Below, piece by piece: positions 18,224 through 26,666 of a stretch of DNA of 64,000 nucleotides (position 1 is the first letter of the stretch; the number at the start of each line of letters is the position of its first letter). A model generated the notes under the pieces. The model was not told the DNA's origin and did not search any database. It worked only from the letters and a program-made list of their open reading frames with translations. Source of the stretch: Bacteroidales bacterium (GTDB taxonomy: Bacteria > Bacteroidota > Bacteroidia > Bacteroidales > F082); contig JAEEON010000028.1 in assembly GCA_016284305.1 (NCBI GenBank), forward strand, positions 1-64,000, read 5' to 3'. The translations under genes and the position numbers were made by a program.

Positions 18224-18231
18224 TATTTTTG
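18224..18231 (+). promoter_or_regulatory. -7 box (TATTTTTG) for proS
   Basis: TAnnTTTG match 44 bp upstream of the proS ATG, in the 82-bp divergent region. Confidence 0.6.
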
Positions 18232-18275
18232 CAGTCTCAATCAAAAAAGAATTATCATACAAATATTATACCAAG

Positions 18276-19748
18276 ATGGCAAAGGAATTAACGACTCGCG
18301 CAGAAAATTATTCGCAATGGTACAACGACTTAGTCGTAAAGGCTGATTTGGCGGAACAATCCGCTGTTAGAGGTTGCATGGTGATCAAACCGTATGGCTA
18401 TGCGATTTGGGAGTTCATGCACGATGCTTTGGACAAGATGTTCAAGGACACGGGGCATGTGAACGCCTATTTCCCGCTCTTCATCCCCAAGAGCTTTTTC
18501 AGCCGTGAGGCCGACCATGTGGAAGGATTCGCCAAGGAATGTGCTGTGGTGACGCATCACCGCTTGATGAACGACCCCAACGGCAATGGCGTCGTCGTCG
18601 ATCCTTCGGCTCGTCTGGAAGAAGAACTCATCGTCCGTCCTACCTCAGAGACTATCATTTGGGACACCTATCGCAATTGGGTCAAGAGCTATCGCGATCT
18701 CCCGATCTTATGCAACCAATGGGCCAACGTGGTCCGTTGGGAGATGCGCACCCGACTCTTCCTCCGTACCGCTGAGTTCTTGTGGCAAGAAGGCCATACT
18801 GCTCACGCCACCATGGAAGAAGCGGAAATCGAAGCCAAGAAAATGCTGGGCGTCTATACGGAGTTTGCTGAGAAATATTTGGCTATCCCAGTCTATCAAG
18901 GCGTGAAATCTGCAAACGAACGCTTTGCCGGTGCTTTGAACACTTACTGCATTGAGGCGATGATGCAAGACGGCAAGGCCCTTCAGGCTGGCACTTCTCA
19001 CTTCCTTGGACAGAACTTCGCCAAGGCCTTTGACGTGAAGTTCCTCAACAAAGAAAACAAGCTCGAATACGTATGGGCTACCTCGTGGGGCGTCTCCACT
19101 CGTTTGATGGGTGCTTTGATCATGTCACACTCCGATGACGACGGACTGGTGCTGCCTCCAAAGATTGCCCCAATCCAGGTGGTCATTGTTCCTATTTATA
19201 AAAATGACGAGGAGAAAGCCCTGACCTTTGCCCGTTGTGAGGAGATGAAACAGAAATTGGTCGCTGCAGGATTGAGGGTCAAGTTTGATGACCGCGACAC
19301 GCAGAAGCCAGGCTTCAAGTTCCATGAATGGGAACTCAAAGGTGTTCCTGTACGTCTTGTGGTCGGTCCTCGTGACGTCAAGGAAGGTACGGTTGAACTG
19401 GCTCGTCGCGACACGATGACCAAGGAGTCGGCCTCCTACGAGAGCATCGTGGAGAAAGTCCTTGCGTTGATGGAGGAGATCCAGGTCAACATGTTCAACA
19501 AGGCACTCCGTTATCGCAACGAAAACACCGTCGATGTCAATACTTGGGATGAGTTTAAAGCCCAAATCGAAAAGGGTGGCTTTGTCCATGCCTTCTGGGA
19601 TGGCACCACCGAGACGGAACTCAAGATCAAGGAGGAAACCAAGGCCACATTACGTTTCATCCCCTTGGATGTCAAGGAGGAAGAGGGCTTTGACGTGTAT
19701 TCTGGGAAACCGGCCAAGATGAGAGTCTATTTCGCAAAAGCTTATTGA
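18276..19748 (+). CDS. proS: Prolyl-tRNA synthetase (eukaryotic/archaeal-like type)
   Basis: 490 residues from the ATG at 18276 ([18 protein letters not shown]), preferred to longer starts that overlap the divergent gene and the promoter. Class II motifs are present: [15 protein letters not shown] (motif 1 region), RPTSET followed by [31 protein letters not shown] split across motif 2, and the [19 protein letters not shown] region of motif 3. The anticodon-binding domain follows from about 300. There is no YbaK-like insertion, as expected for the archaeal-like form common in Bacteroidota. Charges tRNA-Pro. Confidence 0.95.
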   Translation: MAKELTTRAENYSQWYNDLVVKADLAEQSAVRGCMVIKPYGYAIWEFMHDALDKMFKDTGHVNAYFPLFIPKSFFSREADHVEGFAKECAVVTHHRLMNDPNGNGVVVDPSARLEEELIVRPTSETIIWDTYRNWVKSYRDLPILCNQWANVVRWEMRTRLFLRTAEFLWQEGHTAHATMEEAEIEAKKMLGVYTEFAEKYLAIPVYQGVKSANERFAGALNTYCIEAMMQDGKALQAGTSHFLGQNFAKAFDVKFLNKENKLEYVWATSWGVSTRLMGALIMSHSDDDGLVLPPKIAPIQVVIVPIYKNDEEKALTFARCEEMKQKLVAAGLRVKFDDRDTQKPGFKFHEWELKGVPVRLVVGPRDVKEGTVELARRDTMTKESASYESIVEKVLALMEEIQVNMFNKALRYRNENTVDVNTWDEFKAQIEKGGFVHAFWDGTTETELKIKEETKATLRFIPLDVKEEEGFDVYSGKPAKMRVYFAKAY

Positions 19749-19789
19749 TTGGATGTCCCATCGCATCGCATCTTTGCGTATTATTCAGA

Positions 19790-20650
19790 CTACTGAATGA
19801 CGATGGAATCGAGTCCCGTGGTCTCCTCGGGTCCAGGGCCGTGATATACGATGCGTTTGGGACATGAGTGATTCACCTGGATCATTTGCGCAGGAACCCA
19901 AATGTTGTCTTCGTTGTAATGTCCCCAAATCATTTCGTCGCGTATGGTATGGTACCTGACGTAACAAATGATTCCGTTGTTGCCGTTGTTGCCATCGATC
20001 TCAGTGAAAGCCTTGGCAATGACTTTGTTGGTGCCGTAGGAGTAAATGTAGTGATAGTTGGTTTCCAAATCCTGAGCATCAATAGGTCCATGGCAGTTGT
20101 AGCTTGTTGAGGTGTAGGCGATGGTGACGTTGCCGTGAAGCTTTACGGTGGCAGTTCCCCATTCGTAATTCGTGTGAATCCGTTCACAGTCTATGTGCAG
20201 GTTGATATCTCCTGAGCCGCCTTCAACCTGAAGGTCAATTCGGCCGTCGTCGGAATGGATGATATCGGAGTCAAGTCGGCCATTGGAGTTGTAGATGATG
20301 GTGGTAATGCTGTCGTAATATACGGTGGCCTTTATGGTCGAGTTGTAAGGTCGAATCCATTCGAGATGGTTATCGTTGCTGATGGTTAGGGTATCGCCAT
20401 GGATCTTGGTGATGATGTTTTCAAGCAGGTTCTCGTTGACCTCGAGTGCGACTTTCGTTGTGGTGTCGTTGGAAAGGTTGGGTTGGTGGACAAGAGACAC
20501 ATCCACGTCGTCATTCATCTCCAACACGTGGAAAATGCCCGGTACTTGTCGGGTCTCTTGTTTTACGACACCGTTGGAAAACGGAGCCTTGGCGCACGAG
20601 CATAACAAAAGGCTAATAGACGCCAGGAGGTAATTTCGAAGTCTTGACAT
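19790..20650 (-). CDS. GIN-domain (DUF2807-like) lipoprotein
   Basis: 286 residues. Lipobox LLCSC near residue 19 marks a lipoprotein. The rest looks like the head-GIN/DUF2807 beta-solenoid fold common in Bacteroidota (repeated short strands such as GRIDLQVEGGSGDINLHI). Function is unknown; a surface or periplasmic adhesin-like role has been suggested for the family. Its first 38 bp overlap the 3' end of the PagL-like gene, so the two are probably co-transcribed. The last gene in that pair. Confidence 0.7.
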   Translation of the reverse strand: MSRLRNYLLASISLLLCSCAKAPFSNGVVKQETRQVPGIFHVLEMNDDVDVSLVHQPNLSNDTTTKVALEVNENLLENIITKIHGDTLTISNDNHLEWIRPYNSTIKATVYYDSITTIIYNSNGRLDSDIIHSDDGRIDLQVEGGSGDINLHIDCERIHTNYEWGTATVKLHGNVTIAYTSTSYNCHGPIDAQDLETNYHYIYSYGTNKVIAKAFTEIDGNNGNNGIICYVRYHTIRDEMIWGHYNEDNIWVPAQMIQVNHSCPKRIVYHGPGPEETTGLDSIVIQ

Positions 20651-21965
20651 GTTTCTTTAAGTAATAGTGTTGATGAAAACGATAACCGATTCCAAAGCAG
20701 ACGTAGTCGGCTCGGGCGAGGTGTGTAGTAAGTGCGATGCTGGCATACACCTCGTCGAAGATGTTGTAGCGCAGGGTGAGTTTCTGATAAATGGTTCCTT
20801 CACTGAGGTCGGTGGCCAAAGAGAAAGGATTTAAGGTTTTGATGGTCTTGCCTGGATGACCTGGCTTGGGCTTCTCGTCATAGTTCCAAATCCCATTCTT
20901 TTTTTGCCTCAGGTCGAGATGGATTCCAATCTCGAACAAGTACGACAAGCGGTTCATGGTCATGGAATAACAGAGGCCGATGTCGGGCTTGATCATCTGG
21001 TATTGACGAATGGCCAAGGTGTCGATATGCGGGCCTTCATCAGTGTAATATTTTGTGATCATGTACTGTTGGCGGTCTTGAGAGAAATAGTCGGGCAAGG
21101 CCTTGTCGGAGTTGTCTTTCACGAACGAAAGGGTGAAACCAGCGCGGCTGCTTGTGGTGAACTGAACCAGAAAACGCGCTGAGAGGTCGTGGACCAAATA
21201 ACGTTCGTTCTTGCCCATGGTTTGAGACACATCCTTCACTCCCAAGCCATAGTCGAGGTCGATACAATACCAATTCTTTCCGTCAAATTCAAAAGGGTAG
21301 TAATCCGGTCGTTTGACCGGGGTGAGGTCTGCTCGTGGATCCCTTAGGTAAAAGGCAAACCCCAAAGCGCCACTGAACGTATTCAGACCGTAGTTGGGCG
21401 ATTTGGTGGCGCCATTGGAGAAGTGGGTGAGGCCAAAGGAAGCAATCGACATCATTCGGGGGAATAGCTCTTGACGGTATTCGAACGACAGATTGACAGC
21501 GGCATTCACGTGAGAGCCAATGGAAAAATTCTGGTAGTTCTCCAGGTGGTCGAATTTGTTGGTGAGATAGGCCAAGCCTACACCTAACTTGAAAGTCAGT
21601 TGGCTCCGTTCCGCTCTGAGCAAAGGGTAATTGATAAAAGGGTATAAGGCATAAACCTTGCCGAGCTCGTCAAATCCTCCCAAGCGTGAATGATAAAAGG
21701 TGAATCCAATATATGGATAGTTGTAGAGGGACTGCCACTCTTTCTCGCCAAAAGTGCCCTTGTAAAATGAGGCCTCAAAAGCAGGGAAATGGGCGTTAAA
21801 GTGCTCCATCTCAAAATGATGATGGTAAAAAAAACCATAATGGCCCCGGAATTCTACCAGATAGTTTTTGTTGTGGATCCATCGGTAATCCTGCCCCAGC
21901 AACGGACTGCTGAGGAATGACATCATCGTCATAATCAAGATGATATGGATCGCTGCTTTTTTCAT
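20613..21965 (-). CDS. PagL-like lipid A deacylase / acyloxyacyl hydrolase family protein
   Basis: 450 residues from the ATG at 21965 (MKKAAIHII), chosen over 21983 because the -7 box covers 21981-21988. Signal peptide, then an N-terminal beta-barrel resembling lipid A 3-O-deacylase: LTHFSNGATKSPNYGLN around residue 190 carries the family's HxSN motif. The protein is longer than classic PagL (about 185 residues), with an added second half of barrel-like strands (about 230-450). Predicted to remove an acyl chain from lipid A in the outer membrane. Extra C-terminal half has no assigned function. Confidence 0.75.
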   Translation of the reverse strand: MKKAAIHIILIMTMMSFLSSPLLGQDYRWIHNKNYLVEFRGHYGFFYHHHFEMEHFNAHFPAFEASFYKGTFGEKEWQSLYNYPYIGFTFYHSRLGGFDELGKVYALYPFINYPLLRAERSQLTFKLGVGLAYLTNKFDHLENYQNFSIGSHVNAAVNLSFEYRQELFPRMMSIASFGLTHFSNGATKSPNYGLNTFSGALGFAFYLRDPRADLTPVKRPDYYPFEFDGKNWYCIDLDYGLGVKDVSQTMGKNERYLVHDLSARFLVQFTTSSRAGFTLSFVKDNSDKALPDYFSQDRQQYMITKYYTDEGPHIDTLAIRQYQMIKPDIGLCYSMTMNRLSYLFEIGIHLDLRQKKNGIWNYDEKPKPGHPGKTIKTLNPFSLATDLSEGTIYQKLTLRYNIFDEVYASIALTTHLARADYVCFGIGYRFHQHYYLKKHVKTSKLPPGVY

Positions 21966-21980
21966 TAAGGTTTTAAACTG

Positions 21981-21988
21981 CAAAATTA
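21981..21988 (-). promoter_or_regulatory. -7 box (TAATTTTG, minus strand) for the PagL-like gene
   Basis: Reverse complement CAAAATTA lies 15 bp upstream of the ATG at 21965. It overlaps the alternative ATG at 21983 and so argues against that start. Confidence 0.6.
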
Positions 21989-22009
21989 GTGAATTATTAT
22001 TGAATTGTG

Positions 22010-22017
22010 TATTTTTG
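22010..22017 (+). promoter_or_regulatory. -7 box (TATTTTTG) for mazG
   Basis: TAnnTTTG match 12 bp upstream of the ATG, implying a very short leader. Divergent with the PagL-like promoter. Confidence 0.55.
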
Positions 22018-22029
22018 CCGCCCTAAACT

Positions 22030-22812
22030 ATGACTATGGATAAACGTCTTGAAGCTTTTAAACGATTGCTGGACATCATGGACCAGGTTCGGGCAGGGTG
22101 TCCTTGGGACAGCACACAAACCATTGAGAGTCTGAGGCATCTTACCATCGAGGAGACCTATGAGCTGAGTGAGGCCATTTTGGCCAATGATTTGAACGAG
22201 GTGAAAAAAGAACTGGGCGACTTGATGTTGCATCTGGTGTTTTATTCCAAGATTGGCAGTGAGAAAGGAGCGTTTGACATCACCGATGTGCTTAATGGCA
22301 TTTGTGAGAAGATGATCGTTCGGCATCCTCACATCTTCGGCAATGAGAAGGTGGAGAACGCTGAACAGGTGGAGGAGAATTGGGAACGCATCAAGTTGGA
22401 ACGGGAACACAACCGCAGTGTGCTTGGTGGTGTCCCCAATGGCCTGCCGTCGTTGTTGAAGGCCTATCGGATGCATCAAAAGACCTCGGGAGTAGGCTTT
22501 CGCTGGCCATCGGCTGAGGCCGCTTGGAGCAAAGTGGAGGAGGAGAAGGCTGAACTGTTCGAAGAGCTGAAGAAAACCGACAACATGAAGCGTGTGGAAG
22601 AGGAATATGGCGACTTGCTGTTCGCCTTGGCTGCATACGGAGTCTATATCGGTGTGAACCCCGACGACGCCTTGGAGAAGACCGACCGTAAGTTCCGTAG
22701 TCGGTTCAACTATCTTGAGCAACGGGCCAGAGAAGAGGGCAAAGCCGTTCAGCACTTGAGTTTGGACGAGATGCTCACCTATTGGATGGAAGCGAAAGCA
22801 GTGGCTCCATGA
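22030..22812 (+). CDS. mazG: Nucleoside triphosphate pyrophosphohydrolase MazG
   Basis: 260 residues with two MazG domains. The N-terminal copy has the EETYE and ELGDLMLHLVFYS metal-binding text and HPHIFG; the C-terminal copy has EEEYGDLLFALAAYG. The enzyme hydrolyses NTPs/dNTPs to NMP and pyrophosphate, removing non-canonical nucleotides or lowering (p)ppGpp-related stress signals. An in-frame ATG two codons later (22036) is an alternative start. Single gene with its own promoter. Confidence 0.93.
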   Translation: MTMDKRLEAFKRLLDIMDQVRAGCPWDSTQTIESLRHLTIEETYELSEAILANDLNEVKKELGDLMLHLVFYSKIGSEKGAFDITDVLNGICEKMIVRHPHIFGNEKVENAEQVEENWERIKLEREHNRSVLGGVPNGLPSLLKAYRMHQKTSGVGFRWPSAEAAWSKVEEEKAELFEELKKTDNMKRVEEEYGDLLFALAAYGVYIGVNPDDALEKTDRKFRSRFNYLEQRAREEGKAVQHLSLDEMLTYWMEAKAVAP

Positions 22813-22835
22813 GTCGGGAAAAAAATGGTGAAAAA

Positions 22836-22867
22836 TTGATTTTTTTCAAATACAAATTGTATATTTG
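22836..22867 (+). promoter_or_regulatory. Complete promoter TTG-N21-TATATTTG
   Basis: TTG at 22836-22838 and TATATTTG at 22860-22867 with 21 bp between match the Bacteroidota primary sigma consensus. Drives the large T9SS gene, leaving a leader of about 50 nt. Confidence 0.75.
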
Positions 22868-22922
22868 TAGCCCGAAATAGAATGAAAACACATTAATCAA
22901 TTATTAACTAAACTCAAACACT

Positions 22923-25379
22923 ATGAAAAAAGTTTCTTTACTCCTTGCGATGATTGCCTTTGTTTGTGGCAATGCTTTCGCTCAGTTGAGCTTTGACTTT
23001 AACGACTGCCCTGCAGGCGCTAAGATCGCTCAAACCCTTGGTGATCCTTGGTCCACTTGGTCCAATGCCCCAGGTGGTGCCGAAGACGGTGTGTTCGGTG
23101 AGATTGGTGGCTCCATGGCAGCACATTTCACCTATGGCAATGACCAGATCATCCAACTCGGTGATCACTCCACGGGTGTCTATGACCTTGAGTTTGATGC
23201 CTATGTCCCTCAAGGCAAGAACGGTTATTTCAATGTGCTCCACCACTTTGCTGGTAGCAATAGCACTTGGGCTATGCAGGTTTACATGCATGAGACCAAC
23301 GATGGTCAAAACTCCACCGCGGCTCCTGGCCACGGAACGGTTCATGCTGGTAGCAACGCTACTTGCGACCTTCCTTGCGTCTATGACCAATGGATGCACT
23401 TCCGCGTCCATGTCAATGCCGACAACGATGTTGCCCAGCTTTGGTTCAACGTGGTTGGCGAACCGGAACAAATGTATTGCGAATGGCAGTGGAGTCTCGA
23501 CAGCTTCGGTGAGAATGTCACAGACCGTGTCCTTGGCGCCATGGATTTCTTCCCACCTGAAAATGCTGCCACTTCAGAGTACTATATTGACAACCTCGTG
23601 GTTACGCTTCAGGTTAACGAGGAAGTGCTGATCAATGAACCCTTCGAAGAATATACCGTGGGCAACAAGATTGGCACGGAAAGCGCTGCTGCCGGTCATG
23701 ATTGGTGGACGACTTGGAGCAATGCTCCAGGCGGCTCTGAAGACGGTGTGGTTGCCTCATTCGATGGCACCAAGTGTGGTCACCTTACCTATGGTAACGA
23801 CCAGGTTCTCCTCCTTGGCGATGAACAGAATGGTGTTTATGACCTTGAGTTCGACATCCTCGTTCCGGAAGGCAAGAACGGCTATTTCAACATCCTGCAC
23901 CACTTCGCTGGCAGCAATAGCACTTGGGCTATGCAGTGCTACCTCCACCTGACCAACGACGGACAGAACTCCACCTCCACTCCTGGACAAGGCACAATCC
24001 ATGCTGGTAGTAACAGCACCGCTACGGTGAACTGCGTGTATGACGATTGGATGCACTTCCGCCTCCATGTCGATACCGATACGGATGTCGCTCAATACTA
24101 CTACACTGCTCCTGGTGCAGAAGAAATCCTCGTTTGCGAATGGCAATGGAGTCTTGACAGCTTCGGTGAGAATGTCACTGACCGTACCCTCGCTGCCATG
24201 AACTTCTTCCCCCCACTGAATGCCGCTACCTCTGAGTATTATCTCGACAACTTCAGCTTCAAGAAGATCGGTGGTGAGTCAGCTCCTGAGATGGTGATCA
24301 CTCCTAATGCATTCGATACTGAGCTTGCTCCTAACAACATGACCATGTTCGACGTTGTCATTGCCAACGATGGTAACTCCATGGGCGACTGGAGCGGCTG
24401 GGTTGACTTCGGTCAAGGCGAAGACGGCACCGCTGGTTCCGACCTGATGTACCACAATGGTGAACCTTACACCGGTATCGGCCACTCCGAGGAGCACACC
24501 CGTGAAATCGCTATCCGCCTGACTCCTCAAATGTATGCTGGTGTTGCCATGGGTAAGAAACTGGTTTCTGTCCAGTATATGACAACCTCTGACGCTATCT
24601 CCGCTGATGGTCACTATACCTTCCGTCTCTATGGCCAAGGTGTCAACGACCAACCCGGTGAACTGCTTGCTGAAAAGACCATCAACTCCACTGCTATGGG
24701 TACTTGGGTCAGCGTTAACTTCGATGAAGCTATCTATCTGACCGGTCAGGAAATCTGGGCCTCTGTTGAGTTGCTCCAGGCTGCTGGACAGTATCCTCTG
24801 AACATGGATAACGGCCACCTCGGCCAAGTGCAAGATGGCAACTGGCTCGCTACCGACGGTGGTGCCTTCTCACACTGCTACTCTGAAGGCAGCTTCGATG
24901 GCGCTTGGATGATCACTGCTCACTGTGAGGGCAACACGGTTCCTGGCGGTTGGGCTAGCCTCAGCAAGACCAATGGCAACATTCTTGGCGGACAAAGCGA
25001 AACGGTTACGTTGGCTCTCAACTCCATTGGCCTCGCTGATGGTGACTATAATGCCAACTTGATCATCAACACCAATGACGTTGAGAACCCGCATGTGGAG
25101 ATCCCGATCCATCTCAAGGTTGACTCCTGGACTGTTGCTGAGACCAACAACAGCATGGCTACCGTCTATCCTAACCCGGCCAGCACCAAGGTCACCCTCG
25201 AAGGTGAGAACCTCAACGCTGTCGCTATCTACAATGTCGCCGGTCAACTGGTCCGCATCGTGAAACTCGACGGAGCTGTCAATACTATCGACATGAATGT
25301 TGAAGCTGGTGTTTACTTCTTTAGCATCTACGACAATGCTGGCAATAACGTTGTTGAACGTGTTGTCATCACCAAGTAA
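22923..25379 (+). CDS. Large secreted protein with duplicated lectin-like domain and T9SS sorting domain
   Basis: 818 residues. Signal peptide 1-21; two tandem copies of a domain of about 215 residues (about 22-235 and 240-460), each with TWSNAPGG, HFTYGND or HLTYGND, GKNGYFN, LHHFAGSNSTWAMQ, CEWQWSLDSFGENVTDR and SEYYIDN or SEYYLDN. The fold is probably concanavalin A-like and carbohydrate-binding, by analogy. A further domain (about 470-740) precedes the sorting domain (TVYPNPASTKVTLEGENL). Predicted surface-attached by the type IX system. A strong promoter and terminator bracket the gene. Confidence 0.85.
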   Translation: MKKVSLLLAMIAFVCGNAFAQLSFDFNDCPAGAKIAQTLGDPWSTWSNAPGGAEDGVFGEIGGSMAAHFTYGNDQIIQLGDHSTGVYDLEFDAYVPQGKNGYFNVLHHFAGSNSTWAMQVYMHETNDGQNSTAAPGHGTVHAGSNATCDLPCVYDQWMHFRVHVNADNDVAQLWFNVVGEPEQMYCEWQWSLDSFGENVTDRVLGAMDFFPPENAATSEYYIDNLVVTLQVNEEVLINEPFEEYTVGNKIGTESAAAGHDWWTTWSNAPGGSEDGVVASFDGTKCGHLTYGNDQVLLLGDEQNGVYDLEFDILVPEGKNGYFNILHHFAGSNSTWAMQCYLHLTNDGQNSTSTPGQGTIHAGSNSTATVNCVYDDWMHFRLHVDTDTDVAQYYYTAPGAEEILVCEWQWSLDSFGENVTDRTLAAMNFFPPLNAATSEYYLDNFSFKKIGGESAPEMVITPNAFDTELAPNNMTMFDVVIANDGNSMGDWSGWVDFGQGEDGTAGSDLMYHNGEPYTGIGHSEEHTREIAIRLTPQMYAGVAMGKKLVSVQYMTTSDAISADGHYTFRLYGQGVNDQPGELLAEKTINSTAMGTWVSVNFDEAIYLTGQEIWASVELLQAAGQYPLNMDNGHLGQVQDGNWLATDGGAFSHCYSEGSFDGAWMITAHCEGNTVPGGWASLSKTNGNILGGQSETVTLALNSIGLADGDYNANLIINTNDVENPHVEIPIHLKVDSWTVAETNNSMATVYPNPASTKVTLEGENLNAVAIYNVAGQLVRIVKLDGAVNTIDMNVEAGVYFFSIYDNAGNNVVERVVITK

Positions 25380-25405
25380 TTTACACCTATTGGAAACAAT
25401 TAAAA

Positions 25406-25432
25406 AAACCGCCCCAAGAAGGGGCGGTTTTT
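25406..25432 (+). terminator. Rho-independent terminator after the large T9SS gene
   Basis: Arms AAACCGCCCC and GGGGCGGTTT with a 5-nt loop and T tail. It ends only 8 bp before the next start codon. Confidence 0.95.
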
Positions 25433-25440
25433 CTTAAGTT

Positions 25441-26490
25441 ATGAAAACAATCACTTGGTTATTATCCTTGTTTACCCTGCTCATCCAACTCCTTTCATGC
25501 AGTACGGATGTGCCTATGCTTGCAGAGTATAAAGAGATTCCTGTCATCTACGGGCTTCTTGACTATAAACAAGATACTAACTTTGTGAAAATTACAAAAA
25601 TCCTTGCTGCAGATAATCCTGCCGATGTATTCGCACAGTATCCCGATACCGTGAATTTCAACAAGAAGCTTGACGTTCGATTGGTCGAATATGTGAATGG
25701 TGAATTCCGTCGAGAGATAGTTCTCGATACCATCACCAAAAAGAATAAACAATCAGGCATCTTTCCTTACCCGGAACAACTGCTTTATTATACTACGGTG
25801 CGGTTGCTCCCCAACGCCTCAGGGCGCCATGTGAGCTACGAGTTGGTTGTGGAGTTGGACGATCAAACCATAGTCTCAAAAACGGACTTGGTAGGCAGCG
25901 GATCGTTTCAGGTTGTTTCCCCTCATCTGAACTTTTCGAAAATGTATTTTGGCAGCACCCGAACAATGAAATTCCTACCTGCGGAGAATGCTGCCTTCTA
26001 TGATGTTGACATCTCTTTTATTTATAAAGAACGCAGACTGCCCTCAGAAGACACCACCACAACGGTCTTCCATGTCATCTCAGGAAGATATTCTGCTGAT
26101 GAGCTTGCTTACAGCATGGAAGGTAGAGACTTCTGCATCCGCTATCGACCGGAGCATTTTTTTATTGCTTTGGGAGAGTTCCTCGGTGACGACACCCTGA
26201 ATAAGAATGTGTGGCGCTATATTACTGATTATCCGCTTCAAGTTCGTATTGATGCAGCTGGACAAGGAATGTTGGATTATCTGTACTTGCAACAACTCGA
26301 GATGGCTACCAATGTTCCCAACACGGATTTGTCGTGCGTGGGTCGTGGAGCTGTTGGACTTTTCTCTTCTCGTTGCAGTATCACCGTTCCAGGACGACTT
26401 GCGGGTTGGACCGTCCCGGATCTTTTGGCTATGAATTGGGGATTTCGTTTTATTGGAGGTAAGGAAGAGGACCTATGCGAGAATTATTGA
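25441..26490 (+). CDS. Uncharacterised lipoprotein, copy A of a tandem pair
   Basis: 349 residues with a lipobox (LLSC) near residue 20, followed by STDVPMLAEYKEIPVIYG. I recognise the type from Bacteroidota (a lipoprotein starting CSTDxDM...) but know no function. Conserved words shared with copy B: LDYKQDTNFVKI, SPHLNFSKMYFG, FCIRYRPEHFF, WRYITDYPL, GAVGLFSSR, MNWGFRFIGGK. Its ATG follows a strong terminator by 8 bp and I see no promoter between them, so expression may need read-through. Its end overlaps a 23-codon chimeric ORF that marks the duplication breakpoint. Confidence 0.85.
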   Translation: MKTITWLLSLFTLLIQLLSCSTDVPMLAEYKEIPVIYGLLDYKQDTNFVKITKILAADNPADVFAQYPDTVNFNKKLDVRLVEYVNGEFRREIVLDTITKKNKQSGIFPYPEQLLYYTTVRLLPNASGRHVSYELVVELDDQTIVSKTDLVGSGSFQVVSPHLNFSKMYFGSTRTMKFLPAENAAFYDVDISFIYKERRLPSEDTTTTVFHVISGRYSADELAYSMEGRDFCIRYRPEHFFIALGEFLGDDTLNKNVWRYITDYPLQVRIDAAGQGMLDYLYLQQLEMATNVPNTDLSCVGRGAVGLFSSRCSITVPGRLAGWTVPDLLAMNWGFRFIGGKEEDLCENY

Positions 26491-26546
26491 TCATCTACGA
26501 CAATGCCGGTAACAACATGGTACAACGCGTTGTCATCACCAAATAA
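26475..26546 (+). pseudogene. Chimeric fossil ORF: start of cdsA fused to tail of the T9SS gene
   Basis: 23 codons: MRELLI matches the first residues of CdsA (27701), then IYDNAGNNMVQRVVITK matches the last residues of the T9SS protein ending at 25379 (IYDNAGNNVVERVVITK). This is what a tandem duplication with breakpoints in those two genes would leave. It starts inside the last codons of copy A. Unlikely to be functional. Confidence 0.9.
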
Positions 26547-26571
26547 TCCTTGAGTCAAGAGATTAATAAAA

Positions 26572-26621
26572 AGAGGGCGACTTGATGTGATGTGACCCCA
26601 AAAAGTCGCTCTCTTTTTTTT
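26572..26621 (+). terminator. Terminator between the lipoprotein copies
   Basis: A 12-bp stem with one G-U pair (26572-26583 with 26603-26614) and a run of T. It differs in sequence from the terminator in front of copy A, so the duplication is not recent. Confidence 0.8.
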
Positions 26622-26649
26622 GTTGTTTGAAAAAAATGTGTTATCTTTG
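26619..26649 (+). promoter_or_regulatory. Complete promoter TTTG-N19-TATCTTTG for copy B
   Basis: TTTG at 26619-26622 and TATCTTTG at 26642-26649. The -33 element is formed by the T run of the preceding terminator. Confidence 0.7.
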
Positions 26650-26666
26650 AAGCAAAATTCTGAATC

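Noticed and set aside
26475-26546. The 23-codon ORF as a real small protein
   Set aside because: It is fully explained as a fusion of two flanking gene fragments; no promoter or conservation evidence.
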